The notes beneath the pieces were generated by a model. The model made no database searches, had not been told where the DNA came from, and worked only from the letters and a program-made list of their open reading frames with translations. Below, one piece after another: positions 14,749 to 22,597 of a stretch of DNA of 64,000 nucleotides. Within the stretch, counting starts at the first letter, position 1. Each line of letters begins with the position of its first letter. The position numbers and the translations under genes were made by a program. The stretch comes from a virus: positions 1 to 64,000 of IMG/VR virus record IMGVR_UViG_3300019776_000212; one strand, 5' to 3'.

Positions 14749-14778
14749 TTGACATACCCCGCTTCGGCGGGGTATCCT
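14749..14778 (+). promoter_or_regulatory. Promoter with a UUCG hairpin in the spacer
   Basis: TTGACA (14749-14754) and TATCCT (14773-14778), 18-bp spacer. The spacer is a perfect 9-bp inverted repeat (ATACCCCGC/GCGGGGTAT, 14754-14775) with TTCG loop, a super-stable C(UUCG)G hairpin in RNA. It may end the upstream transcript and start the next one; no U-run follows the stem. Confidence 0.6.
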
Positions 14779-14810
14779 TTGCCCCATCATATACAAACAA
14801 GGATATAACC

Positions 14811-16088
14811 ATGAAAGTAGTGAACAAGCCGATCTCGTTCGATCTTGAAGAAGTTACCGCACAAGAGGTGCCATACCTGAATGCTTTCTACCGTGATGGA
14901 GAGGTGCTTAATAAGGATGTGCAAGACCTGTTGGCATTCCCACTGAAACACCAAGCAGCTATGCCGTTCTACACCATCAAGGACAGCACAACGTACAAAC
15001 TCAACCAACAGTTTGAGGCTTACTACGCAATGATGAAGGATGCCTTGAAGATTGCAATGGAAGACCGAGATCTTATGGATAAGTTCTTCGACTGCTCATT
15101 CTGGCGTGAACATGGTGATCGATTCCTTCCATACGCCAAGTACACGTTCCAGAAGAATCACCCTGCTTTGTATGGCCGTTATGACGCCTGTTTCGACCCT
15201 GAGACGGAAGAGCTTATTGGCGTATATGAATTCAACGGCGATACTCCGGTGATGCTGTTTGAGTCGGTAAACCTGCAAGCCCGTTACTCGGTAGAACTGG
15301 GCACTGACCAGTACAACAACTATCTTGACATTTTCAAGGAGCAGATGGGTAAACAGAGCTACAATGAAGTGGCTGTGGTCGTAGGCACAACCTACGTTGA
15401 AGACATGGCAACCGCTGACACTCTGTGCCAGATGTTCCGTCAAGCTATCCCGAAAGCTACTGTTCAATTCGGAGATATCAAGGAACTGGACTTCGACCAT
15501 GCTAATATCAACAAGCCCTTCATTCTGGCTGGTGACACTGAGCACTTGGACGCTGTGTTTATCCTGAGCCCTTGGGAAGAGATGGTGGATAATTTCCCGA
15601 AAATGCTTGACCACTGGGAACGTTGGGCTGATAATGTCCACCTGTACGAGCCTGCGTGGCGTTGGTTCTTTGCCCACAAGGGCATGACTGCCCTGTGCAG
15701 CTATTTGGCAGACATTGATAGTGACTTCTACCTGAGGCACTATGAAGCCACTCGAATCCTGCTGCCGACCTATCTGGAGAAGGATGCCTTGGCTCTGAAC
15801 CTGAAAGGGCAGTGGGTTGAGAAACCTGTAGTTGGTCGCTTGTCGAACAACATCAAAGTGTGGCACAATGGTTTCAAAGTGAGTGACACTGGAGGCTTCT
15901 ACACTGGGGAAAATACTGTATTCCAGCTGTACACAGATCCAAAGCAAGTGGAGGGGCGTAACAACTTCATCATGGGTATGTGGGTATGTGGTGATCATGC
16001 TGCCACCCTGTGCATGCGCGAGTTTGACAGTGAGGTGTTGAGCATCAGCAACGAACGCTACATTCCACATATTGTTCTGGAGGGCTGA
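14811..16088 (+). CDS. Glutathionylspermidine synthase family protein
   Basis: This 425-residue ATP-grasp protein has the family hallmark YEFNGDTPVMLFES (metal and ATP site) and matches the length of GspS C-terminal domains. In Escherichia coli GspS joins glutathione to spermidine; many family members have unknown amine or peptide substrates. ATG 14811 (AAGGATAT) is chosen because the longer frame spans the promoter hairpin. It has its own promoter and is coupled to a membrane micro-protein. A phage role might be polyamine chemistry on packaged DNA or host redox control; this is inference. Confidence 0.8.
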   Translation: MKVVNKPISFDLEEVTAQEVPYLNAFYRDGEVLNKDVQDLLAFPLKHQAAMPFYTIKDSTTYKLNQQFEAYYAMMKDALKIAMEDRDLMDKFFDCSFWREHGDRFLPYAKYTFQKNHPALYGRYDACFDPETEELIGVYEFNGDTPVMLFESVNLQARYSVELGTDQYNNYLDIFKEQMGKQSYNEVAVVVGTTYVEDMATADTLCQMFRQAIPKATVQFGDIKELDFDHANINKPFILAGDTEHLDAVFILSPWEEMVDNFPKMLDHWERWADNVHLYEPAWRWFFAHKGMTALCSYLADIDSDFYLRHYEATRILLPTYLEKDALALNLKGQWVEKPVVGRLSNNIKVWHNGFKVSDTGGFYTGENTVFQLYTDPKQVEGRNNFIMGMWVCGDHAATLCMREFDSEVLSISNERYIPHIVLEG

Positions 16089-16089
16089 A

Positions 16090-16233
16090 ATGGAATGGAA
16101 CACGATTAACAGCAACACCCTTGTGATTTTATTCCTCAACACACTGTTGTGGGTAGGGTCTGGGTTGTACTGCATGCACAACAACATTGACGCTTGCGGG
16201 GTGTTCCATGGACATATTGAAGCTCGCAGCTGA
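16090..16233 (+). CDS. 47-residue membrane protein
   Basis: ATG 16090 is 1 nt after the upstream stop, with GGAGGG 8 nt before. One hydrophobic helix (TLVILFLNTLLWVGSGLY), then a Cys/His-containing tail. It overlaps the next gene by 26 nt. Confidence 0.5.
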   Translation: MEWNTINSNTLVILFLNTLLWVGSGLYCMHNNIDACGVFHGHIEARS

Positions 16234-16390
16234 TTTGGCAACACGTGGAGAAGGAGAAGCTGCTTGCGAAATGAGGCGGCTGTATGATAGAATCAACACA
16301 CTGGAGCGGGAGTTAAGGGATGTGAAGCGAGAGCGCCATCAACTCCAGCAACAGGTTGACTTCATGTACAGAGAAGCGAGAAACTGGTAA
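16208..16390 (+). CDS. Coiled-coil protein, 60 aa
   Basis: ATG 16208 follows GGGGTG within the upstream gene. The second half is a charged coiled coil (RLYDRINTLERELRDVK). Resembles small phage scaffold- or Rz-like helices in composition only; no signal peptide. Function unknown. Confidence 0.55.
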   Translation: MDILKLAADLATRGEGEAACEMRRLYDRINTLERELRDVKRERHQLQQQVDFMYREARNW

Positions 16391-16407
16391 TCAACTAGGA
16401 GGTACAT

Positions 16408-17181
16408 ATGGGTCGTAGCGTAGTGAAGGTGGATAGTGATGGGCGTGTCAATAAACCTCGCCCACGTAAAGGGAAGCGCCCTGCCCCTCTTGAACAAGAG
16501 CAGACATTCCAGAAAGTGTTGCCACCAATTCAAGCAAAGACCAAGAAACAACGAGAGTATCTTAAACACCTCTCTGACCCAGAAATCCAAGTGGTAATCG
16601 CACTGGGGTTCCATGGTACAGGTAAAACCTATTGTCCTTCTGCTGTTGCAGCTGACATGTTCAGGGACAAGGTGATCGAAAGTATCGTAGTGAGCCGTGC
16701 TTACGTTCAAACTGGTAAGACCTCTGGCTTCAAACCGGGGACGTCGATGGAAAAGCTGTATCCATACGTGCGTAACGTGCTTGACACGATCAAGCAACGT
16801 ATCGGGGACTCTGCATACGCTGGTGCCATCAAAGATGGCCAACATGGTGCAATTCAAGTACAAGAGGTGGAGTCTATCCGTGGTCGTAGCTTCGATGAAA
16901 AAGGCTTCCTGATCATTGATGAAGCCCAACAAACTACACCAGATGAAATGAAGAGTATTGTGACTCGCGTTTCTGACAACTGCAAACTTGTACTGTGTGG
17001 TGATATCAGGCAGTGTGATATTCAGGGTCAAAGTGGTTTGGAGTGGTTCATGAAGTTTGCTGAACGACATAATCTGAAAGGCGTGGCTATTGTCAACTTC
17101 GACAGCCCTGACGACATTGTTCGTGGTGGTCTGGTAAAAGACATTGCCATTGGCCTGATGAAGGATGAAAGGTCAAAATGA
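16408..17181 (+). CDS. phoH: PhoH-like ATPase
   Basis: This 257-residue PhoH-family P-loop ATPase has Walker A GFHGTGKT (67-74) and Walker B FLIIDEAQ (167-174), a basic N-terminal extension (NKPRPRKGKR), and an SF1-helicase-like core. PhoH proteins bind and probably unwind RNA and are common auxiliary genes in phages. TAGGAGG precedes the ATG. Its stop overlaps the next ATG. Confidence 0.88.
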   Translation: MGRSVVKVDSDGRVNKPRPRKGKRPAPLEQEQTFQKVLPPIQAKTKKQREYLKHLSDPEIQVVIALGFHGTGKTYCPSAVAADMFRDKVIESIVVSRAYVQTGKTSGFKPGTSMEKLYPYVRNVLDTIKQRIGDSAYAGAIKDGQHGAIQVQEVESIRGRSFDEKGFLIIDEAQQTTPDEMKSIVTRVSDNCKLVLCGDIRQCDIQGQSGLEWFMKFAERHNLKGVAIVNFDSPDDIVRGGLVKDIAIGLMKDERSK

Positions 17182-17300
17182 AAGGTGTAATCTATCGTGG
17201 AATTCGGCTCATGCCGGGGAGTGTGAGCTTCGAACTCTACCAAGACAAGCACCTTAAAGAGCTTAACCGTAAATGGAACGAATATTTGGAGGCACACTGA
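17178..17300 (+). CDS. Hypothetical protein, 40 aa
   Basis: ATG 17178 overlaps the phoH stop and the frame ends at 17300, overlapping the next ATG (TGATGG). Basic, helical second half (HLKELNRKWNEYLEAH). Supported by coupled junctions only. Confidence 0.45.
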   Translation: MKGVIYRGIRLMPGSVSFELYQDKHLKELNRKWNEYLEAH

Positions 17301-17374
17301 TGGAAATGGTATTTCTGTTCATCATCGTCTGGTGGATGTGGATGATCATGCTGCAATCTGCTTACCGCTACTAA
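17300..17374 (+). CDS. 24-residue membrane peptide
   Basis: ATG 17300 with GGAGG 8 nt before; the whole peptide is one hydrophobic, Trp- and Met-rich helix (FLFIIVWWMWMIMLQ). Followed by AAAGGAGG of the next gene. Confidence 0.45.
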   Translation: MEMVFLFIIVWWMWMIMLQSAYRY

Positions 17375-17384
17375 AGGAGGTTTT

Positions 17385-17621
17385 ATGACTATTGAATTGA
17401 TTTTTGGCATCTACTGGCTGATTTGTTTCGCATTCCTGTTCATTTACGCACTTGTTGAGGAACGAATCCGACATGGCAAGGTAGATAAAGACGACTTTGC
17501 AGAAGCTTGCATGATGTTCTTCCCTGCTCCACTGCTTGCACCAATCGTTCTGGTTGGTGAGTTGTTCTGCCTGCTTCGTTGGGCTATCCTTTCATTGTTC
17601 AACATTGGTGCAAAGAAATGA
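17385..17621 (+). CDS. Small membrane protein, two spans
   Basis: This 78-residue protein follows AAAGGAGG. Hydrophobic segments at about 3-23 and 45-70 flank a charged loop (EERIRHGKVDKDD). No family recognised. Its stop overlaps the SLOG-like start. Confidence 0.6.
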   Translation: MTIELIFGIYWLICFAFLFIYALVEERIRHGKVDKDDFAEACMMFFPAPLLAPIVLVGELFCLLRWAILSLFNIGAKK

Positions 17622-18229
17622 GCAAGTTTTACACTGGTGTAGGCTCACGCGAATCACCCTCAGTAGTTCTCGACCTTATGCGAGCAATGGCCTGCAAGTT
17701 TGCAGAAAAGGGGCTGATTCTCCGTTCTGGTGCTGCGGATGGGGCTGACCAAGCTTTCGAGCTTGGCTGGCTCGACTGGTATGTAAAGCAGACCCCTTGG
17801 CCGGGACCGGGTGATCAACGTGCAGAGCTTTACCTCCCTTGGAGTGGCTTCAACAAACATGATGACTTCGGGTGCTTTGGGGCTAATATGTCGCTGGGCA
17901 TCCTCCGTCAAGTTGAGAAAGCAACCGAGATTGCAAAATCCCTTCACCCAGCTTGGGATGCTGTAAAGAAGGATGGAACTCCTGTGCTGAGTCAAGCAGC
18001 TAAAAAGCTGCACACACGAAATGTGTACCAAGTGTTGGGCCAAGACCTTGACACTCCGAGTAGGTTCTTGGTAGGATACGCAAAGCTGGATAAAGCAGGC
18101 CAACCAAAAGGCGGCACTGCCACAGCAATGAAGCTTGCCGAAAGGTATGGCGTTACAGTGTACAACCTGTATAAGGATGAACACTTCATGAAGTTTGACA
18201 GCTGGGTGAACCAGCAGGAGGATAATTAA
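17618..18229 (+). CDS. SLOG/DprA-like Rossmann protein
   Basis: This 203-residue protein has TGVGSRESP at the N-terminus, LRSGAADGADQAFE (the SG-A-GADxA loop of DprA/LOG folds) and GGTATAMKLAERYG near the C-terminus. SLOG proteins bind nucleotides, ssDNA or ADP-ribose-type ligands, and phage members are often annotated as DprA-like. ATG 17618 overlaps the upstream stop. Ligand unknown; proximity to NAD/ADP-ribose genes makes a nucleotide ligand plausible. Confidence 0.7.
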   Translation: MSKFYTGVGSRESPSVVLDLMRAMACKFAEKGLILRSGAADGADQAFELGWLDWYVKQTPWPGPGDQRAELYLPWSGFNKHDDFGCFGANMSLGILRQVEKATEIAKSLHPAWDAVKKDGTPVLSQAAKKLHTRNVYQVLGQDLDTPSRFLVGYAKLDKAGQPKGGTATAMKLAERYGVTVYNLYKDEHFMKFDSWVNQQEDN

Positions 18230-18609
18230 TGTGTACACAAACGGGTCTTAACCCGAATAGACGCACAATCACAGCGGCCTTCGCTTGGGTTGTTGAGATG
18301 TACAATGGACAGAAAGTTCGAAGCCTCTGGGTTGATATGTCAGAATGTGGTCTTGAATACCTTGATGCCTTCCGGGCAGATCTTCTGGCTAATGCAAAGG
18401 TTGGTACCACTTTCCCTGTCAGCCAATATCACATCTACTTCCAAGATGGTGGTCATGCTCGCCCACGATCTCTGTACGACATTACTCAAGCAGAGAGCCT
18501 GTATAACCACTATTACCCAGAGCTTGGTGCTAAGATCCTTACACCAACTCCAGAGTATTGGGTTCAGGAAGGTATCACCGAAAACCCGTACTACACAGAG
18601 CCAGTGTAG
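18229..18609 (+). CDS. Hypothetical protein, 126 aa
   Basis: ATG 18229 overlaps TAA of the upstream gene, AGGAGG 7 nt before. Mixed alpha/beta, aromatic C-terminus (PTPEYWVQEGITENPYYT). No recognised family. Confidence 0.65.
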   Translation: MCTQTGLNPNRRTITAAFAWVVEMYNGQKVRSLWVDMSECGLEYLDAFRADLLANAKVGTTFPVSQYHIYFQDGGHARPRSLYDITQAESLYNHYYPELGAKILTPTPEYWVQEGITENPYYTEPV

Positions 18610-19109
18610 TGCTCAGCCCTGATGAGCTCCGTGCACTTGATGCACGCATCAGGGCGAACGCGGATCGTGCGATTAAGGCAGCCACAAGCGACCTTTACAC
18701 GTACAAAGGAGGGGCGGGACCAAAGCCCGCCTCTTTCTCTAACTGTGTTCAGCCTGAGATGACGGAAGTGCTGTACAACGATGAAGAAAAGTGGCCGTTG
18801 TGGGTTGACGACATTGTAAGTGGTGTGGCAAGATTGGATTGGTATGGTGAGCGGGAGCAACAGGTGCCGCTCAGCAAGAAGAAGATTGTGCAATGTTTCG
18901 CTTTACTTGATACAGTGAGTGCGAGTACAATCAGCCACCTGCTTAAGACTGGGAAGCGGATGGCACAGCGTTACTACAAGGCATGTGAACTTCTGCACCA
19001 AAAATTGATTGACGGTTACTGCAACAACGCTGTATACTCGCTGCACTACCCGGAGGTATTCATCTACCCACGGGAGCCAGCACAAACAGACATAAAGGAG
19101 AATTACTGA
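18609..19109 (+). CDS. Hypothetical protein with HTH-like segment
   Basis: 166 residues from GTG 18609, which overlaps the upstream TAG; the RBS is poor, so translation is probably coupled. The segment VSASTISHLLKTGKRMAQRYY resembles a helix-turn-helix followed by a basic helix (shown here at its 20-residue core TISHLLKTGKRMAQ). Possible DNA-binding protein. Confidence 0.55.
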   Translation: MLSPDELRALDARIRANADRAIKAATSDLYTYKGGAGPKPASFSNCVQPEMTEVLYNDEEKWPLWVDDIVSGVARLDWYGEREQQVPLSKKKIVQCFALLDTVSASTISHLLKTGKRMAQRYYKACELLHQKLIDGYCNNAVYSLHYPEVFIYPREPAQTDIKENY

Positions 19110-19627
19110 TGTTCGGTTGCAAATTTGAATTGGGGCAGGAGGTTCGTCTGGTTGAGATGTATCAAGGCGTGCCACGTGGCGCCATCGGTCTGATCACCAA
19201 GATCACGGAATGTGCTCACTGGGATGGCGAGGGCAACAAATACCTCATCCGTATGGAGCTCAGAGATCCAGTAGCTGGACGGATACGGAATTACATTGAG
19301 GTCTTCAACAAGCGTGTTGAGTTGATTACTCAAGAGAAGACTGACGTTCTGTCCGAAGTGGCCCGAATCTCTAACCTGTTCGGCAAACGCCGCTCCCTTC
19401 CAGCTGTAATGCTGCAAATGCAGGAAGAGCTGGGTGAGCTGTCCACCGAAGTGGCAATCGCAACTGGCACCAAACGCCGTGAACCATCTCCTGATGGTGT
19501 TCTGGGTGAAGCGGTTGACGTAGCAATCGTTGCACTGGACATGGCCATGCTGGAAGCTGATGGTGATGTGGAAAAGGTGGTGGAAACCTTCAAGCGTAAG
19601 CTGGCGAAGTGGGAGTCCTACAAATGA
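19109..19627 (+). CDS. MazG-like pyrophosphohydrolase with SH3-like N-terminus
   Basis: This 172-residue protein has two parts. Residues 1-72 (LGQEVRLVEMYQG...GAIGLITKI) look like a KOW/SH3 barrel. Residues 80-172 carry the all-alpha NTP-pyrophosphatase signature EELGELSTE and GEAVDVAIVALD, with the E-E-x-x-E and E-x-x-D metal ligands of MazG. It would hydrolyse a (d)NTP to the monophosphate and pyrophosphate. A second MazG-like gene without the SH3 part is at 62895. Confidence 0.7.
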   Translation: MFGCKFELGQEVRLVEMYQGVPRGAIGLITKITECAHWDGEGNKYLIRMELRDPVAGRIRNYIEVFNKRVELITQEKTDVLSEVARISNLFGKRRSLPAVMLQMQEELGELSTEVAIATGTKRREPSPDGVLGEAVDVAIVALDMAMLEADGDVEKVVETFKRKLAKWESYK

Positions 19628-20088
19628 GAGAAGCAGTGGCAATCTTCTTCTTTGGTATTTTACTGTTTGTCATTGGCATTGCGTTCCAGAGTGCAGCAAA
19701 ACCTTACACTGAAATGCGGACACGGACGATCACCCTGATCGACGCGTATGAGTCGTACAATGAGTATGGTGAGCGATCTCTGAAAGGTACAGCCCTTGAT
19801 AACAAGCTCAACCACGAGTTTGTTGTGAGTTTGTCAACTCAACACTACCAACAGTTTATGTCCAATCGACAGCCCATCAAAGGGTTAGAAGTGAAAACTA
19901 GCCTGCAACGGATGGAATATCCGGGTACACCAGATGGTAAAATCTTCTTTGGCATGTTCTTTGCTACTGTTGGTGTGATTTTGGCAATTATTGGTGTGAT
20001 TGTGTTCTTCTATAAACTCTCTGAGTATCGCAGAGAAAAAGCACACCGAGTAAAGCAAAAAGAGTATGAAAAACGCTTCGGATGGTGA
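19624..20088 (+). CDS. Membrane protein with large extracytoplasmic loop
   Basis: 154 residues from ATG 19624 (overlaps upstream TGA). Hydrophobic helices at about 4-24 and 109-131 enclose a polar domain; the end is basic (HRVKQKEYEKRFGW). Topology resembles inner-membrane proteins of the DUF3592 kind. Terminated by the hairpin at 20098. Confidence 0.65.
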   Translation: MREAVAIFFFGILLFVIGIAFQSAAKPYTEMRTRTITLIDAYESYNEYGERSLKGTALDNKLNHEFVVSLSTQHYQQFMSNRQPIKGLEVKTSLQRMEYPGTPDGKIFFGMFFATVGVILAIIGVIVFFYKLSEYRREKAHRVKQKEYEKRFGW

Positions 20089-20097
20089 TACAATACA

Positions 20098-20121
20098 GGG
20101 CGCCCAAGTGGCGCCCTTTTC
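20098..20121 (+). terminator. Intrinsic terminator
   Basis: Seven-bp stem GGGCGCC/GGCGCCC with loop CAAGT, then TTTTC. Confidence 0.85.
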
Positions 20122-20138
20122 ATTTACAGGAGAAACAT

Positions 20139-20450
20139 ATGACTTACGCCTCACCTTACGTAGACGTCTACGGACGCACAATCACAATGTATGTGGGAAA
20201 TATGCCGCTTAACGGTGATGAAACAGCCGCATATCAAGCCCTGCTCCAGAAGCTCCCTCCAGACCCAACTTGTGGGATTCAAATCAAAAAGTGGTTTGAC
20301 TACTATCCAACAGTACAGTTCTTTGGTATTATGATTGGACTCAGGGACATGACAGTAGCTCAAAGCACTGAGGTGCTTGTCCCTTACGCTGATTTCGACA
20401 TGAGGGCGGTGCCATGGGACAAACTGAACAGAATCAAGGAGTGTGTGTAA
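20139..20450 (+). CDS. Hypothetical protein, 103 aa
   Basis: ATG 20139 follows AGGAG after the terminator; the longer frame crosses it. Mixed alpha/beta, no cysteine cluster or membrane span. Unrecognised. Confidence 0.65.
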   Translation: MTYASPYVDVYGRTITMYVGNMPLNGDETAAYQALLQKLPPDPTCGIQIKKWFDYYPTVQFFGIMIGLRDMTVAQSTEVLVPYADFDMRAVPWDKLNRIKECV

Positions 20451-20656
20451 TCTGTGGTAATGTGGAGCCACCGTTTTGGTGGCTTTCCTATGAAATCAAC
20501 CCTACTATTCCTTGTGCACCAGATATGAAGCCAAGGGTATTTTACCCAAGCTTTGAAGCTGCATTGGATGTGTGGGGACAATTGGAGGGATGTACGAATG
20601 ATGTGGACGCTGATTTTGACGACCGTACTGCACAGCCCGTATTATCGGCAAAGTAG
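20414..20656 (+). CDS. Hypothetical protein with CxxC
   Basis: 80 residues beginning 37 nt inside the upstream gene (GAGGGCGG before ATG 20414). CVICG gives one zinc knuckle half; the rest is Trp- and Pro-rich. The start is uncertain because an internal GTG behind AAGGAG is also possible. Confidence 0.5.
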   Translation: MGQTEQNQGVCVICGNVEPPFWWLSYEINPTIPCAPDMKPRVFYPSFEAALDVWGQLEGCTNDVDADFDDRTAQPVLSAK

Positions 20657-20804
20657 TGCAATCGAAACTGAGATGTTGCCGGGATTTTCCAGTGAACTTG
20701 CATGTAAAAACGCTGGCTACGCCTCTCCAACACCTAGTGGCGGGACTGAGAAGTACGTAGTGGAGAAGAAGTGGGCGTGCGTACCAATGGGTGAACTCCC
20801 ATGA
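20598..20804 (+). CDS. Small exported or membrane protein
   Basis: 68 residues from ATG 20598 (GGAGGGA upstream). A short hydrophobic N-terminus (MWTLILTTVLHS) is followed by a domain with two cysteines around Gly-rich strands. It resembles the proteins at 21237 and 21439 in layout: hydrophobic anchor, Cys, Gly-Gly region, Cys. Confidence 0.5.
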   Translation: MMWTLILTTVLHSPYYRQSSAIETEMLPGFSSELACKNAGYASPTPSGGTEKYVVEKKWACVPMGELP

Positions 20805-21247
20805 TGTACAAACCGGAGGATGATGGTAGGACACACATCAACATTTTCAGCAAAGGCAACACAGAGCTTGGGCGTTGGATGTCCAACTTCGCAAAGCAGA
20901 CGATGACGTGCCCAGAGCATGGAACGTTCGACTCGATGGAAGGATTCTGGTACTGGCTCAAGACTGGTAAGCAGCATGACGACCTTCGTTACTTGCATGG
21001 TGCTTTAGCCAAGCAGCTGGGGCGAACATTTGAACCTGTCTATTTTGACCCAGATGAATTCAACCGGCAGATTCTCCTGATGATCAACAAGAAAATCAGA
21101 GGCAATCCTAAAATGCGCATGCAACTTGCAAACTCCACCTTGCCATTCACCCATTACTACGTGTACAATGGCACCATCAAACAAGCTGGGTATGAGTGGA
21201 TTACTGAGCACTGGGAACGTATTAGGGGGAAGCTGCGTGGAGAGTAA
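20801..21247 (+). CDS. NADAR-like protein
   Basis: This 148-residue protein contains INIFSKGNTELGRWMSNF, FDSMEGFWYWLKTG and ALAKQLGR. The SNF...S-x-E-x(2)-[WY] layout matches the NADAR/YbiA fold (LSNFY...SxEqyyqa.K). NADAR enzymes cleave N-glycosidic bonds in riboflavin intermediates or remove ADP-ribose from guanine. If correct, it would add another ADP-ribose function to this operon. The assignment rests on motif reading only. Confidence 0.55.
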   Translation: MMYKPEDDGRTHINIFSKGNTELGRWMSNFAKQTMTCPEHGTFDSMEGFWYWLKTGKQHDDLRYLHGALAKQLGRTFEPVYFDPDEFNRQILLMINKKIRGNPKMRMQLANSTLPFTHYYVYNGTIKQAGYEWITEHWERIRGKLRGE

Positions 21248-21446
21248 GTATTCTGTGAGGTCTGGCTGGGAAACTTTTAGGGACTTGATGGTGGCCTTTT
21301 GCATCATCGGGTTGGTGGCTTGGGTTGTGCTTACACCAAAGCACAAAGAAACGCCTGAACAGGCTTGCAAGAAGATTGGTGGTGTGGTAGCCTACACCGC
21401 TCTTAAAAACGAGAAAATCTGTATTAAAGGAGGTGTTCATGGGTAA
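21237..21446 (+). CDS. Small membrane-anchored protein
   Basis: 69 residues from GTG 21237 (AGGGGGA 6 nt before), overlapping the NADAR-like gene. One hydrophobic helix (LMVAFCIIGLVAWVVL), then CKKIGGVVAY...KICI. The Cys-GGV-Cys module recurs in the next gene, so the two look like tandem paralogues. Confidence 0.5.
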   Translation: MESKYSVRSGWETFRDLMVAFCIIGLVAWVVLTPKHKETPEQACKKIGGVVAYTALKNEKICIKGGVHG

Positions 21447-21636
21447 GTTTGAAGCTGTTGTTTGTACTCTGTGTGCAGTCTGGCTGGTTGGGCTCATTGC
21501 CATGGGTGTTAATGGGGCTCGGGATCAGGCTGTATTCAAAGCAGTTTGCAAGGATCGTGGTGGTGTCGTAATGACCTACGAAGGTGACAGCATCTGCATG
21601 CCAGAAGCTGTTCTGGAAGTCCAGAGCAAGATCTAA
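21439..21636 (+). CDS. Small membrane-anchored protein, paralogue
   Basis: 65 residues from ATG 21439 (AAAGGAGG). N-terminal span (VVCTLCAVWLVGLIAMGV), then CKDRGGVVMTYEGDSICM, matching the upstream paralogue; two conserved cysteines could form a periplasmic disulphide. Followed by a terminator at 21643. Confidence 0.6.
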   Translation: MGKFEAVVCTLCAVWLVGLIAMGVNGARDQAVFKAVCKDRGGVVMTYEGDSICMPEAVLEVQSKI

Positions 21637-21642
21637 ACTAAG

Positions 21643-21664
21643 GCCGGGCGTGTCCCGGCTTTTT
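21643..21664 (+). terminator. Intrinsic terminator
   Basis: GCCGGG/CCCGGC stem with loop CGTGT, then TTTTT. Confidence 0.87.
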
Positions 21665-21700
21665 CACGCCAAAATTTTATCGCCCTAAGTAGGGCTAAGG

Positions 21701-22132
21701 ATGAATGTGCGGCCAACATATGAAAGACAGTATGATTTAGACAATGAAGCCCAAGTTGTGGCTAGAATTGAAAAGTGGGCTACCTGCAAGCTCACAAAGA
21801 CTGGCAAGTTTGCACACTGGGACTTTGAAGCCTACCGTGGGGTTGCCCAAGTGGCTGTGATAGAGTTCAAATGTCGCACAAACCCAAGGCTCAAGTATCC
21901 TACATACATGATCAGTGCACGGAAATGGGAGCACCTGCATACGTTCTCAAGACGGACCAAGAAACCTGCCATACTTGTAGTGCAATGGACCGACTACCTT
22001 GGTTACATTGTTGTGGGCAACCCACCAGTGCAAATTTCTACAGGTGGAAGGGTTGACAGAGGTGATGCGCAAGATATAGAATCTGTCGTACTGATTGACA
22101 TCAAACACTTTAAGGAGATACCTGATGGATAA
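21701..22132 (+). CDS. PD-(D/E)XK nuclease-like protein
   Basis: This 143-residue protein has HWDFEAYR followed 12 residues later by AVIEFKCR, the D-x(n)-E-x-K active-site pattern of PD-(D/E)XK nucleases, and ISARKWEHLHTFSRR with a typical downstream basic helix. Short single-domain members resolve junctions or trim DNA ends. TAAGG lies upstream of ATG 21701. Substrate not known. Confidence 0.65.
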   Translation: MNVRPTYERQYDLDNEAQVVARIEKWATCKLTKTGKFAHWDFEAYRGVAQVAVIEFKCRTNPRLKYPTYMISARKWEHLHTFSRRTKKPAILVVQWTDYLGYIVVGNPPVQISTGGRVDRGDAQDIESVVLIDIKHFKEIPDG

Positions 22133-22502
22133 AGTAGCTGAACTGCTGAGCCTTCCAAGCGTAGACGCTAAGGAAGTGGTGCACGATCTTCTTGTTGAGA
22201 TTGCGAGACTGCGGGGCAACAATGAGCAAATCTTGGAGCTGGTCAAGCGACAACGAGAGCAGAGCGAGGCTCTGGTTAAAGACATGAACCGTGTGCACCA
22301 AGAGGAAATTCAAAAGCACATGGCAAAACATGCAGAGCACCTTACACATCTGGAACAGATCAACGAAATCTGTGCAGGAACTACTATCATGGTGGATTGC
22401 CGCAAGTGCGGGTGTAAATATGAGCTGCCCTGTGACGTGTCTGAGTATGATCCAGAAATGTCTTACTGCGGTAAAGGAGGTCCAAGCCCATGTCTGCCTT
22501 GA
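22125..22502 (+). CDS. Coiled-coil protein with C-terminal zinc ribbon
   Basis: 125 residues. Residues 15-90 are a charged coiled coil (QREQSEALVKDMNRVHQEE); the end has CRKCGCKYELPC and a last Cys pair, a zinc-ribbon pattern. ATG 22125 (AAGGAG) is preferred over the longer frame. Could bridge proteins to nucleic acid; function unknown. Confidence 0.6.
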   Translation: MDKVAELLSLPSVDAKEVVHDLLVEIARLRGNNEQILELVKRQREQSEALVKDMNRVHQEEIQKHMAKHAEHLTHLEQINEICAGTTIMVDCRKCGCKYELPCDVSEYDPEMSYCGKGGPSPCLP

Positions 22503-22597
22503 TCGGACTCCTCCTTGCTGCACTCTTTGGTGGGGTGGTCGCGGCCTTTGTCCCGTTCATCATGATTGCAATTGCATTTGGAGGTTGGTATGAGTGA
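22490..22597 (+). CDS. 35-residue membrane peptide
   Basis: ATG 22490 with AAAGGAGG about 8 nt before, overlapping the gene upstream and the one downstream. Nearly the whole peptide is hydrophobic and Ala/Gly-rich (LLLAALFGGVVAAFVPF). Reads like a helical hairpin or single span. Confidence 0.5.
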   Translation: MSALIGLLLAALFGGVVAAFVPFIMIAIAFGGWYE

